Source of the DNA: Aldehydirespirator sp965220345
GTDB taxonomy: Bacteria > Actinomycetota > Acidimicrobiia > Acidimicrobiales > Aldehydirespiratoraceae
NCBI GenBank assembly: GCA_965220345.1
Contig: OZ244822.1
Span: 2,418,001 to 2,482,000, forward strand
Reading direction: 5' to 3'
Length of the DNA: 64,000 nucleotides
The notes beneath the pieces were generated by a model. The model did not search any database, was not told where the DNA came from, and worked only from the letters and a program-made list of their open reading frames with translations. Below, piece by piece: positions 41,817 through 51,700 of this stretch. The stretch's first letter is position 1, and each line of letters opens with the position of its first letter. A program made the position numbers and the translations under genes.

Positions 41817-42866
41817 GTGATTGCTTTGAGCAGAAGGCTCACCGAGTTCAGCCACGGTGCCGGTTGAGGCTGCAAGATCGCCGCTGGTGATCTCGCGCAT
41901 GTAGTGCGCGGCTTGACCCCTAATCCCCCACCAGAGCTTCTGGTTGGTCTTGCTACCTCCGATGATGCTGCGGTCTGGCAGATCGCGCCCCGCCGAGCCT
42001 TGGTAGTTACCGCCGACTTCATTACGCCCGTGATTGACGATGCACGCTTGTGGGGTCAGATAGCAGCAACCAACGCTGTGTCCGATGTTTACGCCATGGG
42101 AGGGCGACCGCTTCTAGCGTTGAACCTTGTGGCTTGGAACTCCGAGGAGTTGTCAGGCGAACTGCTGGCTGAAGTGCTCGCCGGGGGTGAAGACGCAGCT
42201 CGAGCCTGCGGTTTCGTGGTGGCTGGAGGTCACACAGTGGATGACCCCGAACCGAAATACGGGATGGCTGTTATAGGCGAAGTTGATCCCAAACGAATGC
42301 TTACCAACACGGGTTTGCGTCCCGGTAACTCTTTGGTGCTCACTAAGCCGCTGGGTTCGGGGGTGATCTCAACTGCTGTCAAGCACGGCGAGGTCTCTGA
42401 TGCGATAGTGAACCGGGCAGTGCGCGAGATGATCCGATCAAATGAGAGGGCTGCTGCTGTCGGACTGCGTCATGGTGCCACAGCCGCTACTGACGTGACC
42501 GGTTTCGGTTTGTTAGGTCATGCTCTGCGCTTAGCACAGGAATCCGCTGTGGGCTTAGAGATCACGGTCGGGCAGGTTCCGATTATCGAAGGCACACATG
42601 AGCTGGCTGCTTCGGGGATGGTTCCCGGCGGAACTCAACGAAATCTTGATTGGGTGTCGCCGTATCTTGACCAAGGCTCTGTAAGCAATGGTGACGTGAT
42701 GCTGTTAGCAGATGCTCAAACGTCGGGAGGTTTGCTACTAGGCATGATCAGCCGCGACGCAGCCATGGCAGCAGTAACCGAACTACGACTAGAAGGTCAC
42801 GATGCCGCCATCATCGGCGAAGCCCACAAAACCTCCAACCCAGGCAGTATCCAGCTAACGCAATAG
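41817..42866 (+). CDS. selD: Selenide, water dikinase with in-frame UGA (selenoprotein SelD)
   Basis: SelD makes selenophosphate from selenide and ATP for selenocysteine and selenouridine. Reading from GTG at 41817 gives a 349-residue protein that starts MIALSRRLTEFSHGAGUGCK. U is UGA (41865-41867), falling exactly where the catalytic Cys/Sec (position 17) stands in known SelD, with the essential Lys at position 20. Downstream the frame is intact: LATSDDAAVWQI, FITPVIDDARLWGQIAATNA, GGHTVDDPEPKYG, TDVTGFGLLGHAL and LADAQTSGGLLLG. A conventional open frame starts only at 41904 and would lack the active site. An AAGAAAGGGGG purine-rich ribosome site precedes the GTG. A possible SECIS hairpin follows the UGA. 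Confidence 0.9.
41872..41896 (+). promoter_or_regulatory. Candidate bacterial SECIS hairpin after the selD UGA
   Basis: From 4 bases past the UGA, the bases GCAAGATC pair with GATCTCGC (one A-C mismatch) around a 9-base loop GCCGCTGGT that opens with G. Size and distance are compatible with SelB recognition, although bacterial SECIS sequences vary too much for certainty by eye. Confidence 0.45.
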
Positions 42867-42897
42867 ACCTGACATCTGACTACGACAATAGCCCTTT

Positions 42898-44019
42898 CTA
42901 GTGCCGGTTCTGCAATGGCTTCACCATGGTCCGGGTTGCGAACACTCCGATGGCGGCAACCATCATCAGCCCGCTGCCGACAAGTCCCAGCACTACAGCG
43001 CCAGCACTATCAATTAGCAGACCACCGAGCAGTGGCCCGCCAGCACGGCCTGCGGCCATTAATGCTTGAGCATCGCCGACACGTTCTTCGGGATAGCGCG
43101 AACGGCTGGCGAGTACCTCAAATACTCCGGGTATCGCAGCCCAGAAGAAGAACCCCCAGGCGATTAGCGCCACCATGAACAACCAGTCATAACCAGCGGT
43201 CGCTACCAGAATCGCGCAGACTGCGGTGGCTGCCATCGGGATGCTGGGCATTTTGCGAGGCTTATGCATCCGAGCCGCTGGGATCGCCACCACCGCGTTG
43301 AGACTGAAACCCAATGCAATAACCGTCACCGATAACCCTGGGTCGCCTGTGCCCAGCACTACCGCGTAAATGAAAACTGCTGAACCTCCGAGAGTGAACA
43401 AACCTAGGCAGATCAGGATCACCCTTGCTGCGGCCACCGCCCGGCGGCGCACTCTTTGCCTCGGTAATTCTGTGACTTCGCTGTGATATCCAAACAGCAG
43501 TGGCAGCAGCGACACACCGGCCAGCACCACAAACACCAGCCTGATACCGCCAGCGTTGACTAGCAGCGACACCAGCGGCGCAGCTATGACCCCTACCACC
43601 GGGCCTGATACTGCAACATCGCCCATGCGGCGTTCGTCGCCGAAGGCCTGCACCCAGCCATACCAGGCCAGCACTCCTAAAGACACGCCGCTGATCAACC
43701 GCAAAGCCACCAGCAGCGCGAATGCGGGCAGAGCCGCCGAAACCAGGTTGGCGACTGCGGCAACAATCAGCGCCGTCACAAAGACTCGGTCGCGTGGCTG
43801 CAACCAACGTCCAGAACCCCATGAGGCGATCACGAAACCGCCGAGCTGGAACACTCCGATCAGCGCAGCTGAACCCAGGCTGATGCCGTAGTGCTCCGAA
43901 ACTGCTGTCAGCAGGAACGGCGTGGACACGAAGGCGAGCACGCTGAAACCAACCGCTAGCAGAATCCCGACCTTGACGCTGGGGCGCAGCAGATATACGA
44001 GACGGACAGGACTTTGCAC
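42898..44019 (-). CDS. Major facilitator superfamily transporter
   Basis: This 373-residue membrane protein has about 10-12 hydrophobic helices and a central cytoplasmic loop (VTELPRQRVRRRAVAA). The motif GSGRWLQPRDRVFVTALI after helix 2 resembles the MFS loop 2-3 signature. GTG start with an AAGGAT site. It ends 31 bases from the convergent selD. No substrate can be inferred; the N-terminus is short, consistent with a drug- or sugar-efflux-like member. Confidence 0.85.
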   Translation of the reverse strand: MQSPVRLVYLLRPSVKVGILLAVGFSVLAFVSTPFLLTAVSEHYGISLGSAALIGVFQLGGFVIASWGSGRWLQPRDRVFVTALIVAAVANLVSAALPAFALLVALRLISGVSLGVLAWYGWVQAFGDERRMGDVAVSGPVVGVIAAPLVSLLVNAGGIRLVFVVLAGVSLLPLLFGYHSEVTELPRQRVRRRAVAAARVILICLGLFTLGGSAVFIYAVVLGTGDPGLSVTVIALGFSLNAVVAIPAARMHKPRKMPSIPMAATAVCAILVATAGYDWLFMVALIAWGFFFWAAIPGVFEVLASRSRYPEERVGDAQALMAAGRAGGPLLGGLLIDSAGAVVLGLVGSGLMMVAAIGVFATRTMVKPLQNRH

Positions 44020-44119
44020 CGTTTGATCCTTGGGTTCTCAGGCTCTTGTAGCGAGGCGTTTTGTTAATGAGCGTTTTGTGGTGAACTCAGGGCGTAGGCA
44101 CGCCAGAGGTCAACTAGCT

Positions 44120-45232
44120 CTAGCGGGGTTGGCGAGGCAGACCGAGGATCCGCTCGGCGATGATGTTGCGCATAATGATCGAAGTGCCGCCTTGGATGGT
44201 GTATGCAGGGGCGTAGCACACAGACGCTGGCACAGTCTCGCCGACAGTGGCGGCCGGGCCCAGCACTTGAGCAGCGAACTGCGCCACCCGCTGCTGGTGT
44301 TCGGTGCAGAACGCTTTGGTGCCAGCACTGTAATCAGCTGACCCGGCACCCAACGCACCTCGATAAACCATGAGCCGCCCCAGCCGGTAGCCGGTTTCGA
44401 TGGCTGCCACCTGCTGACGGATCAGTGGATCATTTAGGTTGGCGCGCTTCAGAGCCAGATCGTAGAGCGGACGGTTCGACACTAGCCGGTCGATGCCACC
44501 ACGCTCGAAACCGAGTTGCACCATGGTCTGCACGAATGCTGCACCTTCGATACCTACAAGATTGCGAGCAGGCACACGCACATCGTTGAAAAAGATTTCG
44601 CAGAAATGGGTGTTGTTAACCATGTCACGCACCGGCCGCACCTCAATGCCGTCTAGGTTCATCGGCACGATCAGCTCAGAAAGGCCGCGATGTGGCGGCC
44701 CGTCGCTGCCGGTGCGACAGATCGCGTAACAGTAGTCAGCATCGGCTGCGCCGCTGGTCCAGATCTTTTGACCGTTAACTATGTAATGGTCGCCGTCACC
44801 GCGTGCTGAAGTTCTCAAAGAGGCGAGATCAGAGCCAGCGTCGGGTTCGCTCATGCCGATGCACCAGGATGTTTCGCCGGTCAACATTGACGGCAGGAAC
44901 TCTTCTTTTTGGGCTTGAGTGCCGTAACTGTAGATGGATGGGCCCATTTGACGGTCAGCGAACCAGCTGGCCGCTATCGGCACTCCAGCGCTAATCATTT
45001 CCTCAGCCATGATGATGCGTTCTATGCCGGGGCGGCCAGCACCGCCGTATTCGCGTGGCCAGGTCATGCCGATGAAGCCTTCGCTGGCGAGCACTCGGGA
45101 GAACTCTTTGGAGTGCCCGTTGATCCATGAGTCGCTGCACTGGCCGTAGTCGGACACGCCTTTGCGGGCTACGGCTCGGGCCCTGGCACGAAGCTGCTGC
45201 CATTCGGGCCGCATCGAGAAGTCGAGGCTCAT
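44120..45232 (-). CDS. Acyl-CoA dehydrogenase
   Basis: This 370-residue flavoprotein performs alpha,beta-dehydrogenation of an acyl-CoA. Family signatures include GMTWPREYGGAG, CIGMSEPDAGSDLASLRTSA (flavin-contact region), IWTSGAADADY and the C-terminal YTIQGGTSIIMRNIIAERIL. In the last motif GGTSIIMR replaces the commoner GGTSEIMR. ATG at 45232 is chosen as it leads into MSLDFSMRPEWQQLR. It stands alone between MFS and katG. Substrate could be a fatty or steroid side-chain CoA, as with FadE-type proteins. Confidence 0.9.
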   Translation of the reverse strand: MSLDFSMRPEWQQLRARARAVARKGVSDYGQCSDSWINGHSKEFSRVLASEGFIGMTWPREYGGAGRPGIERIIMAEEMISAGVPIAASWFADRQMGPSIYSYGTQAQKEEFLPSMLTGETSWCIGMSEPDAGSDLASLRTSARGDGDHYIVNGQKIWTSGAADADYCYAICRTGSDGPPHRGLSELIVPMNLDGIEVRPVRDMVNNTHFCEIFFNDVRVPARNLVGIEGAAFVQTMVQLGFERGGIDRLVSNRPLYDLALKRANLNDPLIRQQVAAIETGYRLGRLMVYRGALGAGSADYSAGTKAFCTEHQQRVAQFAAQVLGPAATVGETVPASVCYAPAYTIQGGTSIIMRNIIAERILGLPRQPR

Positions 45233-45406
45233 CGCTGTGTTGTCTATCCCCAGTAACAGTACCTCAAGCACTAGCGAGGCTTAAAATCGCAGTAGAGCTA
45301 GGTGCGACTTAATAAATACTGATTCGGGGTAGTCGCATGGCTCTGCAAGTCACTAGATTCTGGGGCACATCAATGAAACTCTCTCCTAAACCTTGAAGGA
45401 GCATCC

Positions 45407-47620
45407 ATGACTAACTCTGAAACTGGTTCTGTGGCAGGCGGAGGTTGCCCCGTCGTTCATTCGCCGCACGCGAATATGGGTTCGCTCGCTAACCAGGTCT
45501 GGTGGCCCGAGCAACTGAACTTGCGCCCTCTCAACAAGAACTCACCCAAGATTGACCCGATGGGCGACGGCTTCGACTACGCCGCTGAGTTCAACAGCCT
45601 CGACCTTGCCGCTTTGAAAGCCGACATCGCTGCGGTGCTCACCGACTCGCAGGATTGGTGGCCCGCTGACTACGGCCATTACGGGCCGCTGATCATCCGC
45701 ATGACTTGGCACAGCGCAGGCACTTACCGCATCCACGACGGTCGTGGTGGCGGAGGATCAGGCACGCACCGCTTCGCCCCGCTCAACAGCTGGCCCGACA
45801 ACGCCAACCTCGACAAGGCGCGGCGGCTACTGTGGCCAGTGAAGCAGAAGTATGGCCGCAGCATCTCTTGGGCTGATCTGATGATCCTCGCAGGCAACGT
45901 GGCTTTGGAGTCGATGGGTTTCAAGACTTTCGGCTTCGGTGGCGGACGGGTTGATGTATGGGAACCCGAAGAGGACATCTATTGGGGTCCCGAAACTGGC
46001 TGGCTTGACGATGAGCGTTACAGCGGCGACCGTGAACTAGCTGATCCGCTGGGCGCAGTGCAGATGGGTCTGATCTACGTCAACCCTGAAGGCCCCAACG
46101 GCAACCCTGATCCGCTTGCCGCGGCGCGTGACATCCGCGAGACCTTCGCCCGCATGGCCATGAACGACGAAGAGACAGTGGCTTTGATCGCTGGTGGTCA
46201 CACCTTCGGCAAGACCCACGGCGCAGCCGACGGCGACGTATACGTTGGTGTCGAGCCTGAGGGCGCATCCCTAGAGCAGCAGGGCATGGGCTGGGCTAAC
46301 ACTTTCGGTAGCGGTGTCGGTGGTGATGCCATCACCAGCGGACTCGAAGGTGCTTGGACACCCACGCCGGTCGCCTGGGACAACAGTTTCTTCGAGACCT
46401 TGTTCGGCTATGAATGGGAGCTGTCCAAGAGCCCGGCAGGCGCGCATCAGTGGATCCCTGTCGACGGTGGTGGTGCTGGCACCGTGCCTGACGCGCATGA
46501 CCCGTCGGCGAGCCACACGCCGGTGATGCTGACCACCGACCTGGCGCTGCGCATGGATCCGATCTATGAGCCGATCTCGCGTCGTTTCTTGGAGAACCCC
46601 GACGAGTTCGCTGACGCTTTCGCTCGGGCCTGGTTCAAGCTGGTGCATCGTGACATGGGGCCGGTGTCTCGCTATCTCGGGCCAGAAGTTCCCGATGAGG
46701 AGCTGATCTGGCAGGATCCTGTGCCCGCTGTTACCCACGATCTGATCGACAGCGCCGACATCGCCCGAATCAAAGCTGCGACCCTTAATGTGGGTCTTTC
46801 GATTTCGCAGCTTGTGAGAGCTGCTTGGGCTTCCGCTTCAACTTTCCGTGACAGCGACCTGCGTGGCGGTGCCAACGGTGCCCGTGTGCGCTTGGCACCG
46901 CAGATTGCCTGGGAAGCCAACGACCCCGATTCGCTGCGTGAGGTGCTGGCTGCTCTGGAAGGCATCCAGGCAGGTTTCAACAACACTCAAAGCGGCAACA
47001 AGCGCGTGTCGCTGGCTGACCTGATCGTGCTAGGGGGTTGCGCTGCTGTCGAGGAGGCAGCTCGCCGTGTAGGCAGCGAAGTTTCGGTGCCGTTCTCGCC
47101 GGGGCGCAGCGATGCCACCGCCGCACAGACCGACGCTGACTCTTTTGCGGTGCTTGAGCCGACCGCCGACGGTTTCCGCAACTACTGGCGTGAAGGCGAC
47201 AAGCGCCGTCCCGAGACGGTGCTGATCGACAAGGCCAGCTTGTTGTCTTTGACCGCGCCTGAGATGACGGTGCTCATCGGTGGAATGCGTGCCCTGGGTG
47301 CTAACACGGGCGGATCTTCGCTGGGTGTGCTCACTAGCAGGCCCGGGACTTTGAGCAACGAATACTTCGTCAACCTGCTCGACATGAGCACCGAGTGGAG
47401 TGTTTCGTCCCACACTGAGCATGTCTATGAGGGGCGCGACCGTGACAGCGGCGAGCTGCGCTGGACTGCTTCGGCGGTGGATCTGGCTCTCGGTGCTAAC
47501 TCGCAACTGCGTGCCATAGCCGAGGTCTACGGATCAGACGACGCTCAAGACAAGTTCATGCATGACTTCGTGGCTGCGTGGCACAAAGTAATGAGCCTGG
47601 ACCGCTTCGACCTAGCCTGA
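45407..47620 (+). CDS. katG: Catalase-peroxidase
   Basis: KatG removes hydrogen peroxide and has broad peroxidase activity. The 737-residue protein has two peroxidase-like halves. The distal site is IRMTWHSAGTYRIHDGRGG (Arg, Trp, His), the proximal heme ligand is His in IAGGHTFGKTHGA, and the Tyr of the Met-Tyr-Trp cofactor is in MGLIYVNPEGPNG. Length matches typical KatG. The ATG is preceded by a GAAGGAG ribosome site. No adjacent furA or oxyR regulator is seen. A hairpin follows. Confidence 0.97.
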   Translation: MTNSETGSVAGGGCPVVHSPHANMGSLANQVWWPEQLNLRPLNKNSPKIDPMGDGFDYAAEFNSLDLAALKADIAAVLTDSQDWWPADYGHYGPLIIRMTWHSAGTYRIHDGRGGGGSGTHRFAPLNSWPDNANLDKARRLLWPVKQKYGRSISWADLMILAGNVALESMGFKTFGFGGGRVDVWEPEEDIYWGPETGWLDDERYSGDRELADPLGAVQMGLIYVNPEGPNGNPDPLAAARDIRETFARMAMNDEETVALIAGGHTFGKTHGAADGDVYVGVEPEGASLEQQGMGWANTFGSGVGGDAITSGLEGAWTPTPVAWDNSFFETLFGYEWELSKSPAGAHQWIPVDGGGAGTVPDAHDPSASHTPVMLTTDLALRMDPIYEPISRRFLENPDEFADAFARAWFKLVHRDMGPVSRYLGPEVPDEELIWQDPVPAVTHDLIDSADIARIKAATLNVGLSISQLVRAAWASASTFRDSDLRGGANGARVRLAPQIAWEANDPDSLREVLAALEGIQAGFNNTQSGNKRVSLADLIVLGGCAAVEEAARRVGSEVSVPFSPGRSDATAAQTDADSFAVLEPTADGFRNYWREGDKRRPETVLIDKASLLSLTAPEMTVLIGGMRALGANTGGSSLGVLTSRPGTLSNEYFVNLLDMSTEWSVSSHTEHVYEGRDRDSGELRWTASAVDLALGANSQLRAIAEVYGSDDAQDKFMHDFVAAWHKVMSLDRFDLA

Positions 47621-47665
47621 GCCGCATCGCTCGCTACCGCTACCGAGAGGCTTGCATCTGCCAGC

Positions 47666-47689
47666 GCCCCCTCAACGCGACGAGGGGGC
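47666..47689 (+). terminator. Hairpin downstream of katG
   Basis: GCCCCCTC pairs perfectly with GAGGGGGC around an 8-base loop, 46 bases after the katG stop. GC-rich but with no clear T-run. It may serve both katG and the convergent Uma2-like gene. Confidence 0.65.
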
Positions 47690-47718
47690 TGTGTCAGCGT
47701 TCGTAGCTCGCTTTTAGC

Positions 47719-48603
47719 TCAACCTGGATTGTGTATCTGGCGGAGCTGCTCTTCCAACTCTCGCATACGCGCTTCGGCGGCTTCACGTCTGGCGCGTTCG
47801 GCAGCAACTCGGTTGTCGGCGTTACCGGCTCGGTTCTCGGCAGCGTCGGCTCGGTCTTCAGCCGCGTCGGCTCGGATTTGTTCGGCTTCGGCGTGTATTT
47901 CGGCCGCTTCGCGTCTGGCGCGTTCAGTCGCGGCTTGGTCTTCGGCATCTTGCATCGTGGGGATCGGCAGGTTGTCAGCCGGATCCACGAACACGAGCAC
48001 TTCGTGGTCCCAGCGCAGACACAACCCCAGCACAGCGCTGTAGCCTTGTACTACCCCGTCTGCCACTTCCTCGATGCTGATCGGCTCATAGACACCTTCC
48101 GCTGTGAGCCGTTCACCTGCAAGACGGGTCTTGTGATGCTCGCCGGTCTTGTCGAAACGCCAGTACTCGGGGACTCTCAACTCGGCGTAGCCGACGCGTT
48201 TCACTCCAGTGTCTCTGCGTGCCGTGCTCGGCGACGCGATCTCTAATACCATATCTGGCGGCTTGCCCTGCTCTGAGATCACATAGGCGTTGCGCCGTTC
48301 GCACAAATCCGGGTCTGCGTCAAACGCCACCAGCAAGTCGGGATACAGCACCCCCTTCATGGTCTTGGGACGACTCTCGCACAGATAAACCTCGCTGTCG
48401 ATCACAGTGCCTGCGGCGGCATCGCCGAGACGCTTAGCTAGATACCTAGACACTAGATAAGCAGCGCCTGTGATGCTCAGATGCCTGAAGTTGTCCATCT
48501 TCTCGTCCTGGTTGAGCGGGGGGTCAGGGAACACAAAAGTGTCGAGACCCTTCTTTGTCCCAGCCGCAGGCTCGGTCCCGGAGAGGGTTTCCTGGGTCGT
48601 CAT
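47719..48603 (-). CDS. Uma2-family putative endonuclease with coiled-coil tail
   Basis: This 294-residue protein has a DUF820/Uma2 domain in residues of about 20-200. The core of the PD-(D/E)XK nuclease fold is visible: GVLYPDLLVAFDAD, then PPDMVLEIASPST, followed by KRVGYAELRVPEYWRFD. The C-terminal ~85 residues are a long charged coiled coil with repeating RADAAE/RREAAE units. ATG at 48603 has a GGAAGGG site; the upstream extension is Cys-rich and unlikely. Uma2 proteins are abundant in cyanobacteria and some actinobacteria; their role is unproven. Alone between katG and the RM enzyme, at the edge of the accessory region. Confidence 0.85.
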   Translation of the reverse strand: MTTQETLSGTEPAAGTKKGLDTFVFPDPPLNQDEKMDNFRHLSITGAAYLVSRYLAKRLGDAAAGTVIDSEVYLCESRPKTMKGVLYPDLLVAFDADPDLCERRNAYVISEQGKPPDMVLEIASPSTARRDTGVKRVGYAELRVPEYWRFDKTGEHHKTRLAGERLTAEGVYEPISIEEVADGVVQGYSAVLGLCLRWDHEVLVFVDPADNLPIPTMQDAEDQAATERARREAAEIHAEAEQIRADAAEDRADAAENRAGNADNRVAAERARREAAEARMRELEEQLRQIHNPG

Positions 48604-48734
48604 GTCACATCCCTTCCGAAGTGAACAACCACCGATAGATGCCGTCACTATAGCACACCCACAACACAAACAACCTGCAAACACTCAAAAAATCCCAAAA
48701 AACCATCAAAACATGGCTCACTCGAGCCGGAATG

Positions 48735-51700
48735 TCAGATGTCAAGCGATGGCAACTGCTGATCCGGTTTGAACTCTGGGGGTTTGGCTTGCGTTCCCTT
48801 GACCTTGACATCCGGTAGCGCTGCTGCTGCTTGCAGTGCGTCAAGGCCAATGAGCGTCCCAGCCTTGATTTCATCAAGTAGTCGTTGCTGGTCGGGGCGG
48901 GCTTCTACGAGCAGAGTGAGGACGTGCAGCAGGTCGATCATGTCGTTGGTGTAGTTGATCCGCCATATGTCTGGGATCATGTAGTCAAGCGGAGAGCTTT
49001 TCTTGCCGGACGGTTCGTGTTTGCGGTAGTCGAACCAGGATTGAAGTACATTCATAGTGGAGACGCTGTAAGCAAAGACCTCGGTAGTGACGTTGGCTAC
49101 TATGCCTTGGGTTGGCGAACCGCTTGAACTGCGCCCCACAATGTTCAATATGCTTGTGGTCGGGTCGTGATGGAGGCTTTCAGCTTCGGCGGGCATCGGG
49201 GTTTCCAGTATCGGGCCGTTCGCTACTCTCGGGCACCGTGATTGAGCGCTAGGAGGCTGACAGCGCAACCCGAATGTGCTCAGGTAAAGGATTCTGTGCC
49301 CGAGGTCTACTGCCTCGTCGAACAGTTTCGCATCCGCCGTGAGTGGCAGTCGCAACGATTTAGCGTTGAACAGATCAGCACGGTATGTCTTGGTGAAACC
49401 AGGGTGAGCGACTACGGCTGCGATGTAAGCAAGCACATCAACCGCTACCACGTCACGCTCTGTCATCTCAGACAGTAGACGCAGCAAACCTGGCTCACAG
49501 TTCGGGGTTACAGCCTGTGAGTCGCGCCAAAGTGGATGAATGCGCCCAGCCCTTGAACCAGCCAAATAGTGCATGTCTGGGATTTGAGCGCTGAGGGAAA
49601 TGATCTGTCCAGCTGATCCAGCAATATTCGGACGACTGCTTGCGGTGCCTAGCGCCGGAACCGCAAGATATATCTGCTGATCGCCGTGGGCAGCCCACAG
49701 CGACGGGTTCGGTCGGTTAATGAGCCGCTTGTCGCGGATCACATATTGTCTGTCGAAGCTGCGATAGCCGTATTCGACAACCTGCGCGCTTGGCGGCTGC
49801 CGTTGGCTGAGCGGGCCGGGTCTGGCGCAAGCTGCGGTGAGGTTGTCAACGAGGTCAGTGTCAATGTTGCGGTCCTGCTTGTGCTCATCAAGATGCCTGG
49901 TCATCTCTACATCGCTCGGCTGTGCGAGCAGGGCTGTATAGCGGTCTTGAAGAATGTCAGGGTCTGGCGCAACAGGCCAAGTACGCCCGACCATCATGCC
50001 ACTTGCGTTCCACGGCAGTAGATCGTCGATAGCAGGCATCTGCTGCCATGCCGACGAAGCAGCGGGCGTGAAAGGGCTTCGATCACCAAGCGGCCCCGGC
50101 TCGATTAGCTGCCAGCGAGGGTCATCTAGTTCTTGGAGGTCCGCTATGTGAGCGAACTTTGCTAAGCGTTCACTTGGCGGCACTCGGTGATAGCGCACCT
50201 CACACGAGCCGGAATATCTTGGCGCTCGAACAGCAGTCACAACTGCCACCGGTTGACGCATCGCCTCGAACACCTGGGTATTGGCTGGTGCTTGATGTCC
50301 CTCAGGTGAGAGGTCAAGTATCCATATGTGAGTTGACCATTGGCGAAGCCATCGTCGCATTTGTTGGAAACCGTCGCCGTCTAGCCAACCGGTCGGAGTG
50401 ATAAGAGACACGATCCCAGCTTGATCTTGTTCGCTTTGCTGAGAGTTCTCGAACACTTTCCATGCTGCCCAACGCCAGAAATACACATAAAGGTTCGACA
50501 AGTTCTTTGCATGAGCGCCTACTCCCCACGAAGTGTCGGGCTGCCAATCACCGAGAAGATTCTTGGCGACCCAGTTGCTCTGAGGAGCGCCAGCAAGATA
50601 CGGCGGGTTTCCGATCACGACCTTCACAGGAGTTTCTCGCTTGATCTGGTCGGCTTTCTTCCTTGATTCGGTGATGACCCGCATGAACAGCATCTGCTGG
50701 CCAGCATCAGCATCTGGATCAGCAAGAGTGTCGGTCAGATAGATCGCAGGCTCCTCAACTTCAAGGTCAGGGTCACGCGCCTTGAGGCTCTCAACGAGGC
50801 GAAGTTGCGCCACGGCATAAGGACAAGCTTGAATCTCGAAGCCGATGATCCGCCCAGATATGGCCTCTTTAATTATGCTGCCAGCCTGCCCATCACCCAC
50901 GCTTGCGGTCACAGCATCAGCGATCCTGTCTAGGATGCCCACGAGGTAGGTGCCGGTACCGAGAGCTGGATCAACGACTGTCACACTGTTGCTGCCGTAA
51001 CCATCGGCTAAGCCGAAACGCTCCACAAGTATCCGGTCGGTGAAGCCTGTCATCCATTCAACAACTGGCCTAGGCGTGTAATAGGAACCCGCAAGTTTGC
51101 GAAGCTCAGGGTCGTATGCGTCAAGGAAAACCTCGTAAAAGTCCATCCAATCATCGCCTTGACCCAAGCCTCGCATTTTGTCCCAGTCCACTGCTGCAGC
51201 CAGCGCGATCAGCGCATCCAACGACGCAGCAGTAGCGGAACGAACCTGCTTGTCATCTGTCAATATCGTCAGAGCTCTGCCGAGCACGCCTCGCTCAGAG
51301 CCGAGCCGCTCAGTCACATGATGAAGCAGCATCCCGAGCCGGTCATATTCTGCCGGGTCAAGGTCCAAGCTCAGATTGATGCCAAGCCCACTAGCCGAAA
51401 GCAGAGCAAATGCGACTGTCTGCGTGTAGGCATCCACAAACTCCTCGTCTTCGAGTTCTGGGAAAAGCACTTCACGCCAGTCGCTTGTCAGTCCCCGCAA
51501 TACCTCATTGGGTAGAGCGTTGACATCGCTACGAAGAGCACGACACCGGCTAGCGACTTGTTGAGCGAGCTGATGAATGGATGTGACCTTCTGCGGTGTC
51601 CAGCTGAGAGCATCTTCAAAGAAACGCAGAACTTCTTGCGGGTCAGGAGTCGCTGCAGCACTCAAGTCGGTTAGGTCAGGGCACAGATTGAGTGCTGGAC

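Noticed and set aside
41904..42866. SelD starting at 41904 as a 320-residue protein
   Set aside because: That start removes the GAGUGCK active site, which is present upstream in the same frame across a UGA.
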